Shown: piece by piece, positions 7,908 to 16,713 of the stretch
Layout of the letters: each line of letters begins with the position of its first letter
Numbering within the stretch: the stretch's first letter is position 1
Source of the DNA: Paraburkholderia domus
Lineage (GTDB): Bacteria; Pseudomonadota; Gammaproteobacteria; Burkholderiales; Burkholderiaceae
Length of the DNA: 64,000 bases
Direction of reading: 5' to 3'
NCBI RefSeq assembly: GCF_905220705.1
Contig: NZ_CAJNAT010000006.1
Span: 248,001 to 312,000 of the forward strand
Made by a program: the position numbers and the translations under genes
The notes under the pieces: model-generated
Database searches by the model: none
What the model was told of the DNA's origin: nothing
The model's input: only the letters and a program-made list of their open reading frames with translations

Positions 7908-10900
7908 TCATGGCTTTTGCACCACATGCTCGGCCGCACGTTGACGCCGCGCCGCGAGCCGCCGGTAGATCATCGAAAACACGACGGGCACGAAGATCAG
8001 CGTAGCCAGAGTGCCGACCGTCAAACCGCCGATCACCGCACGCCCGAGCGGCGCATTCTGCTCGCCGCCTTCGCCGAGACCGATTGCCATCGGCACCATG
8101 CCGATCACCATCGCGAGCGCTGTCATCAGCACCGGACGGAAACGCGTGAAGCCCGCCTCGATCGCCGCGCGCGTCGCGTCGCCGTGTTCGAGCAGCTGTT
8201 CGCGTGCGAAGCTGATCACGAGAATCGAGTTCGCGGTGGCGATGCCGATACACATGATCGCGCCGGTCAGCGCCGGAATCGACAGCGTGGTGTGCGTGAG
8301 AAACAGCATCCACACGATGCCCGCCAGCGCGCCCGGCAGTGCCGTGATGATGATGAAGGGATCGAGCCACGACTGGAAATTCACCACGATCAGCAGATAC
8401 ACCAGCAGGATCGCGAACACCAGACCGGCGAAGAGACCAGAGAACGAATCGTTCATGGTCTGCACCTGGCCGCGTACTTCGATGGTGGAGGTTTTGGGGA
8501 GGTCGGCTTTGGCGTCGTTGATGATCTTGCTGATGTCGTCGGACACGGCGCCGAGATCGCGGCCGTCGGCGGTGCCGAAAATGTCGATGGTGGTTTGGGC
8601 GTTGTAGTGCGTGAGCACCGCGTTGCCCGCTTCGCGTTTCATCGAGGCGAGCGCGCCGAGGATATTGCTGTGGCCGTTCGCATTCAACGGAATGTTCGCG
8701 AGCGATTGCAGCGAATCGATCGTGTATTGCGGCGCTTCCGTGATCACGTTGTAGCTGACGCCGTTGCGCGGATTGAGCCAGAACGTCGGCGTGGTTTGCT
8801 GGCTGCCGGACAGCGTAATCAGCAGATCGCTCGCGATGTCTCGTTGCGAGAAGCCTGCTTGCTGTGCGCGCGTGCGGTCCACGTCGATAAAGATGCGCGG
8901 CAAATCGGCGGGCTGCTGGATGCGCGCGTCGGCGAGACCTGGCACCGTGCGCAGGCGATTCAGCAACTGCGCGGCGAAGGCGCGATTGCCGGCTACCTCT
9001 CGCCCGACGATTTGAATATCGATCGGCGAGGGCAATCCGAAGTTGAGTGTCTGACTGACGATATCCGCAGGCAGGAAGGCGAACTGCACGCCGGGGAATT
9101 CGTCGGTGAGCGTTCGGCGCAGCGTGCGCACATAGTCGGCGCTCGGATGATGATCGGGGTTCAGCGTAATCAGCACATCCGAATCCGAGGTGCCGATCGT
9201 GCCGGTGTTGCTGTACGAGAGATTGATGCCCGAGACAGGCAGGCCGATATTGTCGATGAGCGAATGCAACTCGCCCGGCGGTATCAGCTGGCGAATCCGC
9301 GTATCGACGCGATCGGTCACCACGGCGGTTTCCTCGACCCGCATGCCGGTTTTGGCTCGCAGATGCAATGCGATAGTGCCAGCATCGACTTGCGGGAAAA
9401 AGTCACGGCCGAGAAACGGCATCAGCAGCATGGACACGCCACAGCAGACCAGAAACAGCGTCACGAACAGACCCGGCCGCGCAACCCGCGCTTCAAGAAA
9501 CACGCGATAGCGCTCGCGAAAACGTGCGAAGCCACGCTCGAAGGAATAGTGCACACGCATGAACGGATTGCGCGTTTGCTCGGGCGCGTGATGCAGGTCC
9601 GCGGGCTTGTGATGATGTCGCAGCAGATACTTGGCAAGCGTCGGCACGAGCGTACGCGAGAAGAAGTAGGACGCCAGCATCGCGAACACCACTGCTTCGG
9701 CGAGAGGAATGAACAGATAGTGCGCGACGCCCGTCAACAGAAACATCGGCACGAACACGATGCAGATGGATAAAGTCGAGACCAAAGTCGGAATCGCGAT
9801 CTGGTGTGCACCGTCGAGAATCGCCTGTTCGAGCGTCTTGCCTTGTTCGAGTTGATGGCTGATGTTTTCGATTGCCACGGTCGCGTCGTCGACCAGGATG
9901 CCGACCGCGAGTGCGAGCCCGCCCAAGGTCATGATGTTGATGGTTTCACCGAGCATCGACAGCGCAATGATCGACGTGATCATCGACAGCGGAATCGACA
10001 CGGCGATGATCAGCGTCGCGCGCCAGTTGCCGAGAAACAGCAGAATCATCAGGCCGGTGAGACACGCCGCGATCAGTGCCTCGCGCAGCACCCCCTGCAC
10101 GGAGGCGCGTACGAACAGCGACTGATCGGCCACCGGATCGATATTCAGCGAAGCGGGTACGAGATTGCGCAGCGCCGGCATCATCTTCTTGATGCGGTCG
10201 ACGATTTCGAGCGTCGACGTGTTGCCGCTTTTGTTGATGGTCAGCAAGGCGGCGCGCTGGCCGTTCACGCGCACAATGTTGGTCTGCGGCTGGAAGCCGT
10301 CACGCACATGCGCGACGTCGCGGATATAGACGGTGCCGTTAGCGGTGGACTTGACCGGAATGTTATTGAGGCCGGCGAGCGAGTCCGGGCTGGCGTTCAG
10401 TTCCACCGAGTATTCCGTCGAACCAATTTTTGCGGTGCCTGAGGGCAGGATCAGATTTTGCGAGGTGACCGCGTTGACCACGTCCATCGGCGACAGATTG
10501 CGCTCCTGCAACTTGCGCGAATCGATATCGACCATGATCTGCCGCTGCTTGCCGCCGTACGGCAGCGGCGCGGAGGCGCCGGGTACGGTGGCGAGCTGCG
10601 TCTTCAGGAAGTTGTTGCCGAAGTCGAATAATTCCTGCTCGGTGAGCGAAGCCGACGACAACGCGAGGCGCAGGATCGGCACCGTCGAAGCGTTGTAGCG
10701 CAGGATGAATGGCGGCGTGATGCCAGGCGGCAGCGAACGCAATTGCGTCTGCGACAGCGCGGTGACTTCGGCGAGCGCTTCATCGATATTCGCGTGCGGC
10801 TGAAAGAAGATCTTGATCACCGCGATGCCGTTCAGCGAGGTCGATTCCGTGTGCTCGATATCGTTGACCGCAACCGATAACCCGCGCTCGTAATTGAGCA

Positions 10901-11090
10901 CGATGCGCTTTTCCATCTCGTCGGCGGGCAGGCCGTTATACGTCCAGATCACCGACAGCACCGGAATGTCGATATTTGGGAAAATGTCTGTCGGTGTGCG
11001 CAGGATCGTCAGCGGGCCGACGATCAGCAAAAGCAGGGCCAGCACGACAAAGGTGTAAGGGCGCCGCAGCGCCAGACGAACAATCCACAT
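7908..11090 (-). CDS. RND efflux inner-membrane permease, HAE1/AcrB-like
   Basis: A 1060-residue proton-driven pump and the first gene of the efflux operon. It starts MWIVRLALRRPYTF, a normal RND N-terminus. The frame extends 11 codons upstream to a GTG at 11123, but neither site has a clear ribosome binding site. Two six-helix halves each carry a large periplasmic loop. The proton-relay acidic pair is visible in GILVDDATVAIEN (helix 4). The short C-terminal tail is basic. Its sequence is less AcrB-like than the classical drug pumps, so solvents, aromatic acids or drugs are all possible substrates. Confidence 0.92.
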   Translation of the reverse strand: MWIVRLALRRPYTFVVLALLLLIVGPLTILRTPTDIFPNIDIPVLSVIWTYNGLPADEMEKRIVLNYERGLSVAVNDIEHTESTSLNGIAVIKIFFQPHANIDEALAEVTALSQTQLRSLPPGITPPFILRYNASTVPILRLALSSASLTEQELFDFGNNFLKTQLATVPGASAPLPYGGKQRQIMVDIDSRKLQERNLSPMDVVNAVTSQNLILPSGTAKIGSTEYSVELNASPDSLAGLNNIPVKSTANGTVYIRDVAHVRDGFQPQTNIVRVNGQRAALLTINKSGNTSTLEIVDRIKKMMPALRNLVPASLNIDPVADQSLFVRASVQGVLREALIAACLTGLMILLFLGNWRATLIIAVSIPLSMITSIIALSMLGETINIMTLGGLALAVGILVDDATVAIENISHQLEQGKTLEQAILDGAHQIAIPTLVSTLSICIVFVPMFLLTGVAHYLFIPLAEAVVFAMLASYFFSRTLVPTLAKYLLRHHHKPADLHHAPEQTRNPFMRVHYSFERGFARFRERYRVFLEARVARPGLFVTLFLVCCGVSMLLMPFLGRDFFPQVDAGTIALHLRAKTGMRVEETAVVTDRVDTRIRQLIPPGELHSLIDNIGLPVSGINLSYSNTGTIGTSDSDVLITLNPDHHPSADYVRTLRRTLTDEFPGVQFAFLPADIVSQTLNFGLPSPIDIQIVGREVAGNRAFAAQLLNRLRTVPGLADARIQQPADLPRIFIDVDRTRAQQAGFSQRDIASDLLITLSGSQQTTPTFWLNPRNGVSYNVITEAPQYTIDSLQSLANIPLNANGHSNILGALASMKREAGNAVLTHYNAQTTIDIFGTADGRDLGAVSDDISKIINDAKADLPKTSTIEVRGQVQTMNDSFSGLFAGLVFAILLVYLLIVVNFQSWLDPFIIITALPGALAGIVWMLFLTHTTLSIPALTGAIMCIGIATANSILVISFAREQLLEHGDATRAAIEAGFTRFRPVLMTALAMVIGMVPMAIGLGEGGEQNAPLGRAVIGGLTVGTLATLIFVPVVFSMIYRRLAARRQRAAEHVVQKP

Positions 11091-11496
11091 GGCTAGTAAA
11101 GTCGATGAAAGCCGGCGCCGCACGTACAGCGACCATGGCGCATGCCGCGGCGCGGGCCAGCGGGCGCAATGGGCGGATTAAGCGGATCGTTCTGGCGGTG
11201 CATGATTTTGATATATCACCCCAGCTGGGTTTATGATGATCTCGTTACGACGCTTTACGCCCAGATCATCGGCCCGGCGCGCTGTAATGGGAATAGGGCG
11301 AAACGACGGGTGAACAGCCTTGAGTTCGCGCTTTCCATGGCCCCGCAAATCGGGAACAATGACTCGAACCTCTCACGCGTCTTACGCGCAGCAGATTGGG
11401 TGCGTACGCAACGTTTTTGGCGAAGCGGCGCTTTTATCATTACCTTGACCGGCGCGGAAACCATAAAGCCGGCTATGGGAGAAACGGGGAAACATC
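11091..11496. promoter_or_regulatory. Divergent control region with two palindromes upstream of the efflux operon
   Basis: No gene is evident. Two operator-like elements are present. CCCAGCTGGG at 11220-11229 is a perfect 10-bp palindrome. GATGATCT at 11235-11242 is the exact inverse of AGATCATC at 11263-11270, with a 20-base spacer. Both lie 130-180 bases upstream of the RND permease start and could serve the leftward operon or the rightward small gene at 11497. No regulator gene is adjacent, so any regulator is encoded elsewhere. Confidence 0.35.
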
Positions 11497-11709
11497 ATGC
11501 AAATCGGTTCCATTGTCCGCTCGGTGCATATCGCTGTGCCGAAAGACGCACGTGGGATTGTCATGCGCATTCTTGGCGACATGGCGATGGTGGCCTGGTA
11601 TGCCGGCGAACCCGGCACATCTGAGCATCTGAACACTGAACCCTTTTTCCTTGAAGATCTGATTGATACTGGCGAACAGGTGCGGCCGTCTAGCGCGCAG
11701 GTGCATTGA
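11497..11709 (+). CDS. Small hypothetical protein (70 aa)
   Basis: A 70-residue soluble protein starting MQIGSIVRSVHIAVPKDARG. It contains a compact block (MRILGDMAMVAWYAGEPGTS) with a beta-strand-like pattern, and no membrane helix or Cys motif. A purine-rich stretch (GGAGAAACGGGGAA) precedes the ATG. I recall similar small unnamed proteins in Burkholderia but cannot name a family. It lies upstream of and in line with the srkA gene, 100 bases away. Confidence 0.5.
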   Translation: MQIGSIVRSVHIAVPKDARGIVMRILGDMAMVAWYAGEPGTSEHLNTEPFFLEDLIDTGEQVRPSSAQVH

Positions 11710-11809
11710 CGCTGGTTTGATTCCGATTCATGGTGGTTGCAGGTGGCTGTAAGCCGCAAGGTGAGCCGACGCCCTCGTCTTTGACGGCGGCGCGGCGCAC
11801 AATGCGGGC

Positions 11810-12838
11810 ATGAACGACGACAATCTCGATCCACAGGACGGCGCCAACAGCGCCGTGCCTTTCGCCCGGCTCAAGCCGGAAATCGTGCTCGACGCGCTCG
11901 ACAGCGTGCTCAGCAGCGTCGGCGTGTACACCGACGGCCGCATGCTGCCGCTCAACAGCTACGAGAACCGCGTCTACCAGGTGGGGGTGGAAGACGGGCC
12001 GCCCGTGGTCGCCAAGTTCTACCGTCCCGAGCGTTGGACCGACGCCGCCATTCTCGAAGAACATGCCTTTGTCGCCGATCTCGCCGCGCGCGAGATTCCG
12101 GCGGTGCCCGCACGTGTTTTCGACGGCCGCACGCTGCATACCTTCGACGGTTTCCGTTTCTCGATCTTCGAACGCCGCGGCGGCCGCGCGCCCGATCTGG
12201 ACCGGCGCGATACGCTCGAATGGCTGGGGCGTTTTATCGGCCGCATTCATGCGGTTGGGCAGACCCAGAACTACACCGAACGTCCCACGCTCGATATCAA
12301 CACGTTCGGCTACGAGCCGCGCGACTTCCTGCTGTCGCACCGCTTCGTGCCTGACGACGTGCGGCCCGCGTGGGAAGCCGTGGTGAATCTCGCGATTGAA
12401 GGTGTCGAACGCGCATTCGAGCGTGCCGGCGATATTCGCATGCTGCGAATGCACGGCGATTGTCATCCGAGCAATGTGTTGTGGACCGACGCGGGCCCGC
12501 ATTTCGTCGACTTCGACGATAGCCGTATGGGTCCGGCAGTCCAGGATTTGTGGCTGTTGTTGCCGGGCGAACGCGTCGAAGCTTCGCGTGCGCTCGCCGA
12601 TCTGCTCGCCGGTTATGAAGACTTCTGCGACTTCGAGCCGCGCGAACTGTATCTCGTCGAAGCTTTGCGCACGCTGCGGCTGATTCACTACCAGGCGTGG
12701 CTCGCGCGCCGCTGGGACGACCCGGCGTTTCCAGCGGCGTTTCCGTGGTTCAACACGCAACGCTATTGGGAAGACCGCATCCTCGAATTGCGCGAGCAGC
12801 TTGGCGCGATGCAGGAAGGGCCGCTCTGGCCGGTTTGA
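11810..12838 (+). CDS. srkA: Stress response kinase A (SrkA/YihE family)
   Basis: A 342-residue aminoglycoside-phosphotransferase-fold Ser/Thr kinase, cytoplasmic, of the SrkA (YihE/RdoA) family. In E. coli this counters stress-induced MazEF-dependent death and responds to Cpx. Visible are the ATP-lysine strand VVAKFYRPERW (K69), the catalytic loop HGDCHPSN (D217, N222) and the metal motif VDFDDSRMGP (D234). The N-terminal PLNSYENRVYQV matches the family. Its length is normal. It is monocistronic, with a convergent neighbour. Confidence 0.88.
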   Translation: MNDDNLDPQDGANSAVPFARLKPEIVLDALDSVLSSVGVYTDGRMLPLNSYENRVYQVGVEDGPPVVAKFYRPERWTDAAILEEHAFVADLAAREIPAVPARVFDGRTLHTFDGFRFSIFERRGGRAPDLDRRDTLEWLGRFIGRIHAVGQTQNYTERPTLDINTFGYEPRDFLLSHRFVPDDVRPAWEAVVNLAIEGVERAFERAGDIRMLRMHGDCHPSNVLWTDAGPHFVDFDDSRMGPAVQDLWLLLPGERVEASRALADLLAGYEDFCDFEPRELYLVEALRTLRLIHYQAWLARRWDDPAFPAAFPWFNTQRYWEDRILELREQLGAMQEGPLWPV

Positions 12839-12990
12839 GCGGTCGCTGTTCCGATGGAGCCGGAGGTGATGCGGTGGCGGCCATGCAGCGGCAAGTCATC
12901 GCAATGACCGCTGGCGGGGTCGTCCTGGCGCATTGCATCGGCGCTGCCAGGCGCACCGATTTCCCCACGTGCTCAAGCGTCCTTGACGTC

Positions 12991-14892
12991 TCACGGCGCC
13001 TGCGACGCCACACTCGACGATTGCACCAGCGTCGATTTGACGATCACTTCGGCGCGCACGTCGCGCCCGATCGCTTCGATCGCGGGACGCATCTGCGCGA
13101 AGTCGCCGGGCGTGCAGACCTCGCTGTCGAAATGGGTGGTGCCGTCGCGTGCCATTGTCACGACGTTGCTGAGCGGATCTAACGTGTACTGCGACTGAAA
13201 ATCGACGAAGCGGTCCTGGGTTTGCTTGGCTTCCGGCATGTCGAGCACGTGGAAATTCGCCGGTAATTCAATCCGTGCGCGCTCATGCAGCGTGAGGTTG
13301 TGGCAGACGAACGGCTGCGTGCGCTGCCGTTCGCCGAGCCAGTAGCGGGTGTCCGCCGCGAGGCCGCCGGCCAGACTCGTCAGCGCTGGAATCGATGCCG
13401 CCGCACCCGGCACCACGAGACTTTCGAGCGTGCCTTTCATCGTGATCGTCAGCGGGCCGCCGGCAACGGTGAGGTCGCTGGTGGTCAGCGTGGCAGTGCC
13501 GCGCAGATTGGCGCTGCGTAATTCCGCCTGGATCGATTCCTCACGTTGCGCGGGCGTTTGCGTGCGCAACATCGCGCGCGCCTGTTCAGCCGAGGCGCCC
13601 GATGCTTCCAGCCGATAGGTGAAGCTTGCCGAACCATCCGGTTCGACCTTGATCGACAGGTCGGTGCTGCGCGTCATCAACTCAGTGGCCGGCGTTTGCG
13701 CGATTACGCCCTGATTCACGAGGACGGTAGGCCGGTTCATATCCGACGACGGCAGAAAACCGAATTCGACGTTCGACGCTGTCGAGTCGGCGTATTGCTG
13801 CAAATCCGGCAGCCACGTGATGGCGTGATTGATGACGCCGTAGCCCGGCACGCTGGGCAGCGTATAGATCGAGCCGCTGCTGATCAAGGCCGGCTCGTTG
13901 CGGACGCCGACCGCGTCAAGCAGCGCGCCATATAACGCCACGTGATCCTTGCAGTCGCCGTAGCGGTTCGCGAGGATCTCGCTTGCACTGTGCGGCACCA
14001 CCGCGCCGCGCCCGACATAGATCGCCACATAGCGGACGTTGCGGCGGACCCAATCGTACAGCGTCTTGGCTTTGTCGCGCGGGGTACGGTCACGCGCGGT
14101 GAGCTTTTGCGCGAAACGCGTGACGGTGACGTCGTGCGCGCTCGGGTCGGCGGCGGACATTCTGTAGCTGGTGGCGAACGTGGCGTAGTCGGGAAAGGTC
14201 GAGACCATCAGCCGGTCGCCATACGATACGTACGCGATCGAGCCGCGCTCGAGCCGGCTGAAATGCGCCTTGTCGTAACGATATTCATAGCGAGTGCGGC
14301 CGTCTCGCGTGACCGGTTGCAGCGCGGTGAAGCCGCGCGCATCGGCATAAAGCGGCTTGTCGGCGGGCAGGTCGTAGATGAGGTGGAAGTTGTGGGTCGG
14401 CGCAAGATCGGGCGGCGTGAAGTCGCTGAACTCGCCCGGCACGATCGGCTGTTTTTGCGTCTTGCGATAGGTGAGGTGCACGCGCGCGCCGGGCTCGACG
14501 GCCGGGAACACGATCACCTTTTCGAGGATGTCCTGAAACATCGGCGCGCCGAACGAGCGAGCTTCCTGCACGTCGCGAATCTGATCGGGTTGCACGTCGT
14601 GACGCACCCCATCGGCGGTGGTCGTGTACGCCTCAAGGATCTGCACGTCCGCCATGTTGCGATTGAACCAGACGTATTGCTGCGCCACCCGTGCGACGCC
14701 TGCTTCGTTGTTCACGTGCAGCGTCATCGAATCGAGCTTCGAGAAGGAACCGTCGGCGTTGACCGTGAAGGTCTGCGTTTCGCCTTCGTTGGTATAGGGG
14801 TCGTCCAGTTTGGCCGCAATGCTCGCGCTCGCGGCGTGGAAGCTGGCAAGCCAGCCGAAGGAGGCAAGACAGACCAAAGAGGCGAGGCGCAT
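12991..14892 (-). CDS. Secreted DUF3857 / transglutaminase-like protein
   Basis: About 633 residues from the ATG at 14892, which starts a good signal peptide (MRLASLVCLASFGWLASF, cut near ASAS). An upstream extension would bury that signal. The N-terminal half matches DUF3857. The middle holds a transglutaminase-like cysteine-protease fold with candidate triad Cys in RYGDCKDHV, His in VINHAITW and Asp in QYADSTA. The C-terminal third is beta-rich. Its role is unknown; it is probably periplasmic. It is divergent from the PepSY-type gene, and the Fur-like site between them could affect both. Confidence 0.8.
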   Translation of the reverse strand: MRLASLVCLASFGWLASFHAASASIAAKLDDPYTNEGETQTFTVNADGSFSKLDSMTLHVNNEAGVARVAQQYVWFNRNMADVQILEAYTTTADGVRHDVQPDQIRDVQEARSFGAPMFQDILEKVIVFPAVEPGARVHLTYRKTQKQPIVPGEFSDFTPPDLAPTHNFHLIYDLPADKPLYADARGFTALQPVTRDGRTRYEYRYDKAHFSRLERGSIAYVSYGDRLMVSTFPDYATFATSYRMSAADPSAHDVTVTRFAQKLTARDRTPRDKAKTLYDWVRRNVRYVAIYVGRGAVVPHSASEILANRYGDCKDHVALYGALLDAVGVRNEPALISSGSIYTLPSVPGYGVINHAITWLPDLQQYADSTASNVEFGFLPSSDMNRPTVLVNQGVIAQTPATELMTRSTDLSIKVEPDGSASFTYRLEASGASAEQARAMLRTQTPAQREESIQAELRSANLRGTATLTTSDLTVAGGPLTITMKGTLESLVVPGAAASIPALTSLAGGLAADTRYWLGERQRTQPFVCHNLTLHERARIELPANFHVLDMPEAKQTQDRFVDFQSQYTLDPLSNVVTMARDGTTHFDSEVCTPGDFAQMRPAIEAIGRDVRAEVIVKSTLVQSSSVASQAP

Positions 14893-15230
14893 GGCAGGCA
14901 GGTATCCGGAACGGCAACGTTGACGGGATCGCAAGCTAGAGTCTATTTGCGCCGCCTGGATGTCAAGCGGATGCCACGCATTGCGATTGAGCAAATGCCC
15001 TAATTGTGTAATGATATCCATTCTCAATTGAAAGGCATCGCCAGCTTTCTGTCACATCTCTCATCCTCTGTGACTGCCAGCCAGCCTCTCAGCCGGACGG
15101 CCTGGACCGCAAGCCGGGTTGTCCGGCCTTTCCTTTCGATACCTCTTTTACTGCTGGTGTGAGCGCGCGCCTCGTCGCCTCTTCGCTCTACGCCGGGGAT
15201 GGCTTAACTTGCTGCGCCTGGAGCTTTGAA
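14893..15230. promoter_or_regulatory. Intergenic leader with Fur-like site and hairpin
   Basis: This region separates the secreted transglutaminase-like gene (leftward) and the PepSY-type gene (rightward). It holds the Fur-like box at 15007-15025 and, between that box and the rightward gene, a hairpin with arms GCCGGAC (15092-15098) and GTCCGGC (15121-15127) followed by a T-rich run. The hairpin may be an attenuator or a weak terminator. No reading frame here looks coding. Confidence 0.4.
15007..15025 (+). promoter_or_regulatory. Fur-box-like operator
   Basis: TGTAATGATATCCATTCTC matches the 19-bp Fur consensus GATAATGATAATCATTATC at 14 positions by direct comparison, and is followed by AATTG as often seen in beta-proteobacterial iron boxes. 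It lies about 206 bases upstream of the PepSY-type gene, a family often linked to siderophore uptake, which supports iron control. Binding has not been shown. Confidence 0.5.
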
Positions 15231-15971
15231 GTGAACGCGCCTGACTCGATCGATATGAAGCCTGCTGCTGGTGGCGGCACGCAATACACCGCCCATACGC
15301 CGGAGCGCGGTCATCACCTGATGGATGACGCCGAGCAGGCGGCGCGGCGCCAGCGTTCGCGGCGGGCGAACTTCATCAAGTGGTTGCGCAAAGTGCATGG
15401 CTGGGTTGGTTTATGGGGCGCGGTGCTGGGGTTGATGTTCGGCGCGACTGGCTTTTTGCTGAACCATCGGGGCGGGCCGTTGAAGGTGTCGTCTGGCGAG
15501 CCGCAGGTCGAGGAGATGCAGATTTCCGTGCCGCAAGGGCGGTTGAAGTCGCCGATGGAGATGGCGAAATGGCTCAAGGGCGAGTTGAAGATAGACGGCA
15601 AGCCGGGGCGGGTGAAGCGCGAGCCGGCGCATCCGGTGGCTTGGGGGGATCGCAGCACGATGCAGCCGGAGTTCTGGCAAGTCGGAATTTTGGGGCCTAC
15701 TCAGAATGTGCAGGCCGAGTACTGGGTTGGGAATGGGTTTGTTGCGGTGAAACGGACGCAGAACTCGTTTCTTACGACGATGAATAATCTGCACCGCGGT
15801 GTGGGGTTGAGTGTTGGGTGGGTTTTGTTGATCGATACGATCGCTGGCGGGATGATTTTGCTTTCTTTGACTGGCGTCCTGCTTTGGACCGAGTTGAATA
15901 AGCGGCGCGTTGTCGGTGTAGTGTTGGTTGGCGGCTCGGTGGTTGCCGCGGTGGTTTGTGGATTGATGTGA
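15231..15971 (+). CDS. PepSY-associated transmembrane-helix protein, possibly iron-regulated
   Basis: A 246-residue inner-membrane protein of the PepSY-TM group. The start is a GTG at 15231 preceded by GGAG at 7-base spacing; the frame continues upstream without a better site. One helix (about residues 55-77) follows the motif KWLRKVHGWVGLWGAVLG. A periplasmic domain comes next, then NLHRGVGLSVGWVLL and two closing helices. The paired His residues in HGW and NLHRG are where related proteins are thought to bind heme or act as ferric reductases. Relatives usually sit beside TonB siderophore receptors, but none is in this window. Confidence 0.75.
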   Translation: MNAPDSIDMKPAAGGGTQYTAHTPERGHHLMDDAEQAARRQRSRRANFIKWLRKVHGWVGLWGAVLGLMFGATGFLLNHRGGPLKVSSGEPQVEEMQISVPQGRLKSPMEMAKWLKGELKIDGKPGRVKREPAHPVAWGDRSTMQPEFWQVGILGPTQNVQAEYWVGNGFVAVKRTQNSFLTTMNNLHRGVGLSVGWVLLIDTIAGGMILLSLTGVLLWTELNKRRVVGVVLVGGSVVAAVVCGLM

Positions 15972-15972
15972 G

Positions 15973-16712
15973 GTTTTTGCCTGTTCGGCGTTTGTTGTCT
16001 GTATGCCTGTGGTGTTGGCCTTTCCTTGATTTGTTATTGGTCTATTAGCGTCGCCCCTGTGCGGGGCAGGCACCTACTTTTCTTTGCCTGCTGCAAAGAA
16101 AAGTAGGCAAAAGAAAGCAGCTCAAACCGCTAACTCTTAAGTGGGTCCCCTGGCTTGGAGGGGGTAGTGGTGCATCTGGAATCGGTGTTCTCGCACATTC
16201 GGCGTGAGTGACAAAGCCGTCATACTTCCGGCGGCGCTGCGCGCGCCGAAGGGGACTCCTCAAAACCGTCGGCTTGTTTTCGCGCGCGAGCTTCACTCGA
16301 CGCCGTGGCGAAGCCATCGGCTCCCGCCGCGCCCAACCAAAGCCCTGGGTTTCCCTCGCAGACCCATCCGCGACGCACGAGTGCGGAGTGGGAGCTGATG
16401 AGCCCTTAGTCACTTACGTCGAATGTGCGAGGGCACGGATTCCAGATGCACCACTACCGCAACTGTGCGGGGGACCCGCTTATGAGCTGGCGGTTTGAGC
16501 TGCTTTCTTTTGCCTACTTTTCTTTGCAGCATGCAAAGAAAAGTAGGTGCCTGCCCCGCACAGGGGCGACGCTAGTAGACCACTAAGAAATCAAGGAAAG
16601 GCCAACGCCGCAGGCACACAGACGAACAAGCGCCGAGCAGGCAATCAAACCAAGCAAAGCCCAACGCCGCAGGCACACAGACGAACAAGCGCCGCGCAGG
16701 CAAAAAAAAGCA
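15973..16712. repeat. Non-coding inverted-arm repeat element, copy A
   Basis: A composite element between two convergent genes. Its left arm (about 15973-16150) and right arm (about 16471-16712) are inverted copies of each other. Each arm carries a perfect hairpin (16073-16107 and 16513-16547; 15-bp stem CCTACTTTTCTTTGC with a 5-base loop) and the blocks GTCGCCCCTGTGCGGGGCAGG and CTCAAACCGC. The outer right arm also has two copies, 59 bases apart (from 16602 and 16661), of a unit starting CCAACGCCGCAGGCACACAG. The interior (16151-16470) matches copy B in reverse orientation. No transposase is present; short frames inside look spurious. Confidence 0.85.
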
Positions 16713-16713
16713 C

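Noticed and set aside
7590..9773. A 727-residue open frame opposite the RND permease gene
   Set aside because: It lies wholly antisense to well-supported efflux genes, has Arg/His-rich composition typical of reverse readings of GC-rich DNA, and resembles no family.
16045..16498. Short frames inside repeat copy A (and similar ones in copy B, 24701-25437)
   Set aside because: They lie inside non-coding repeat arms, differ between the two copies by frame changes, and lack ribosome sites. They look like spurious hypothetical proteins.
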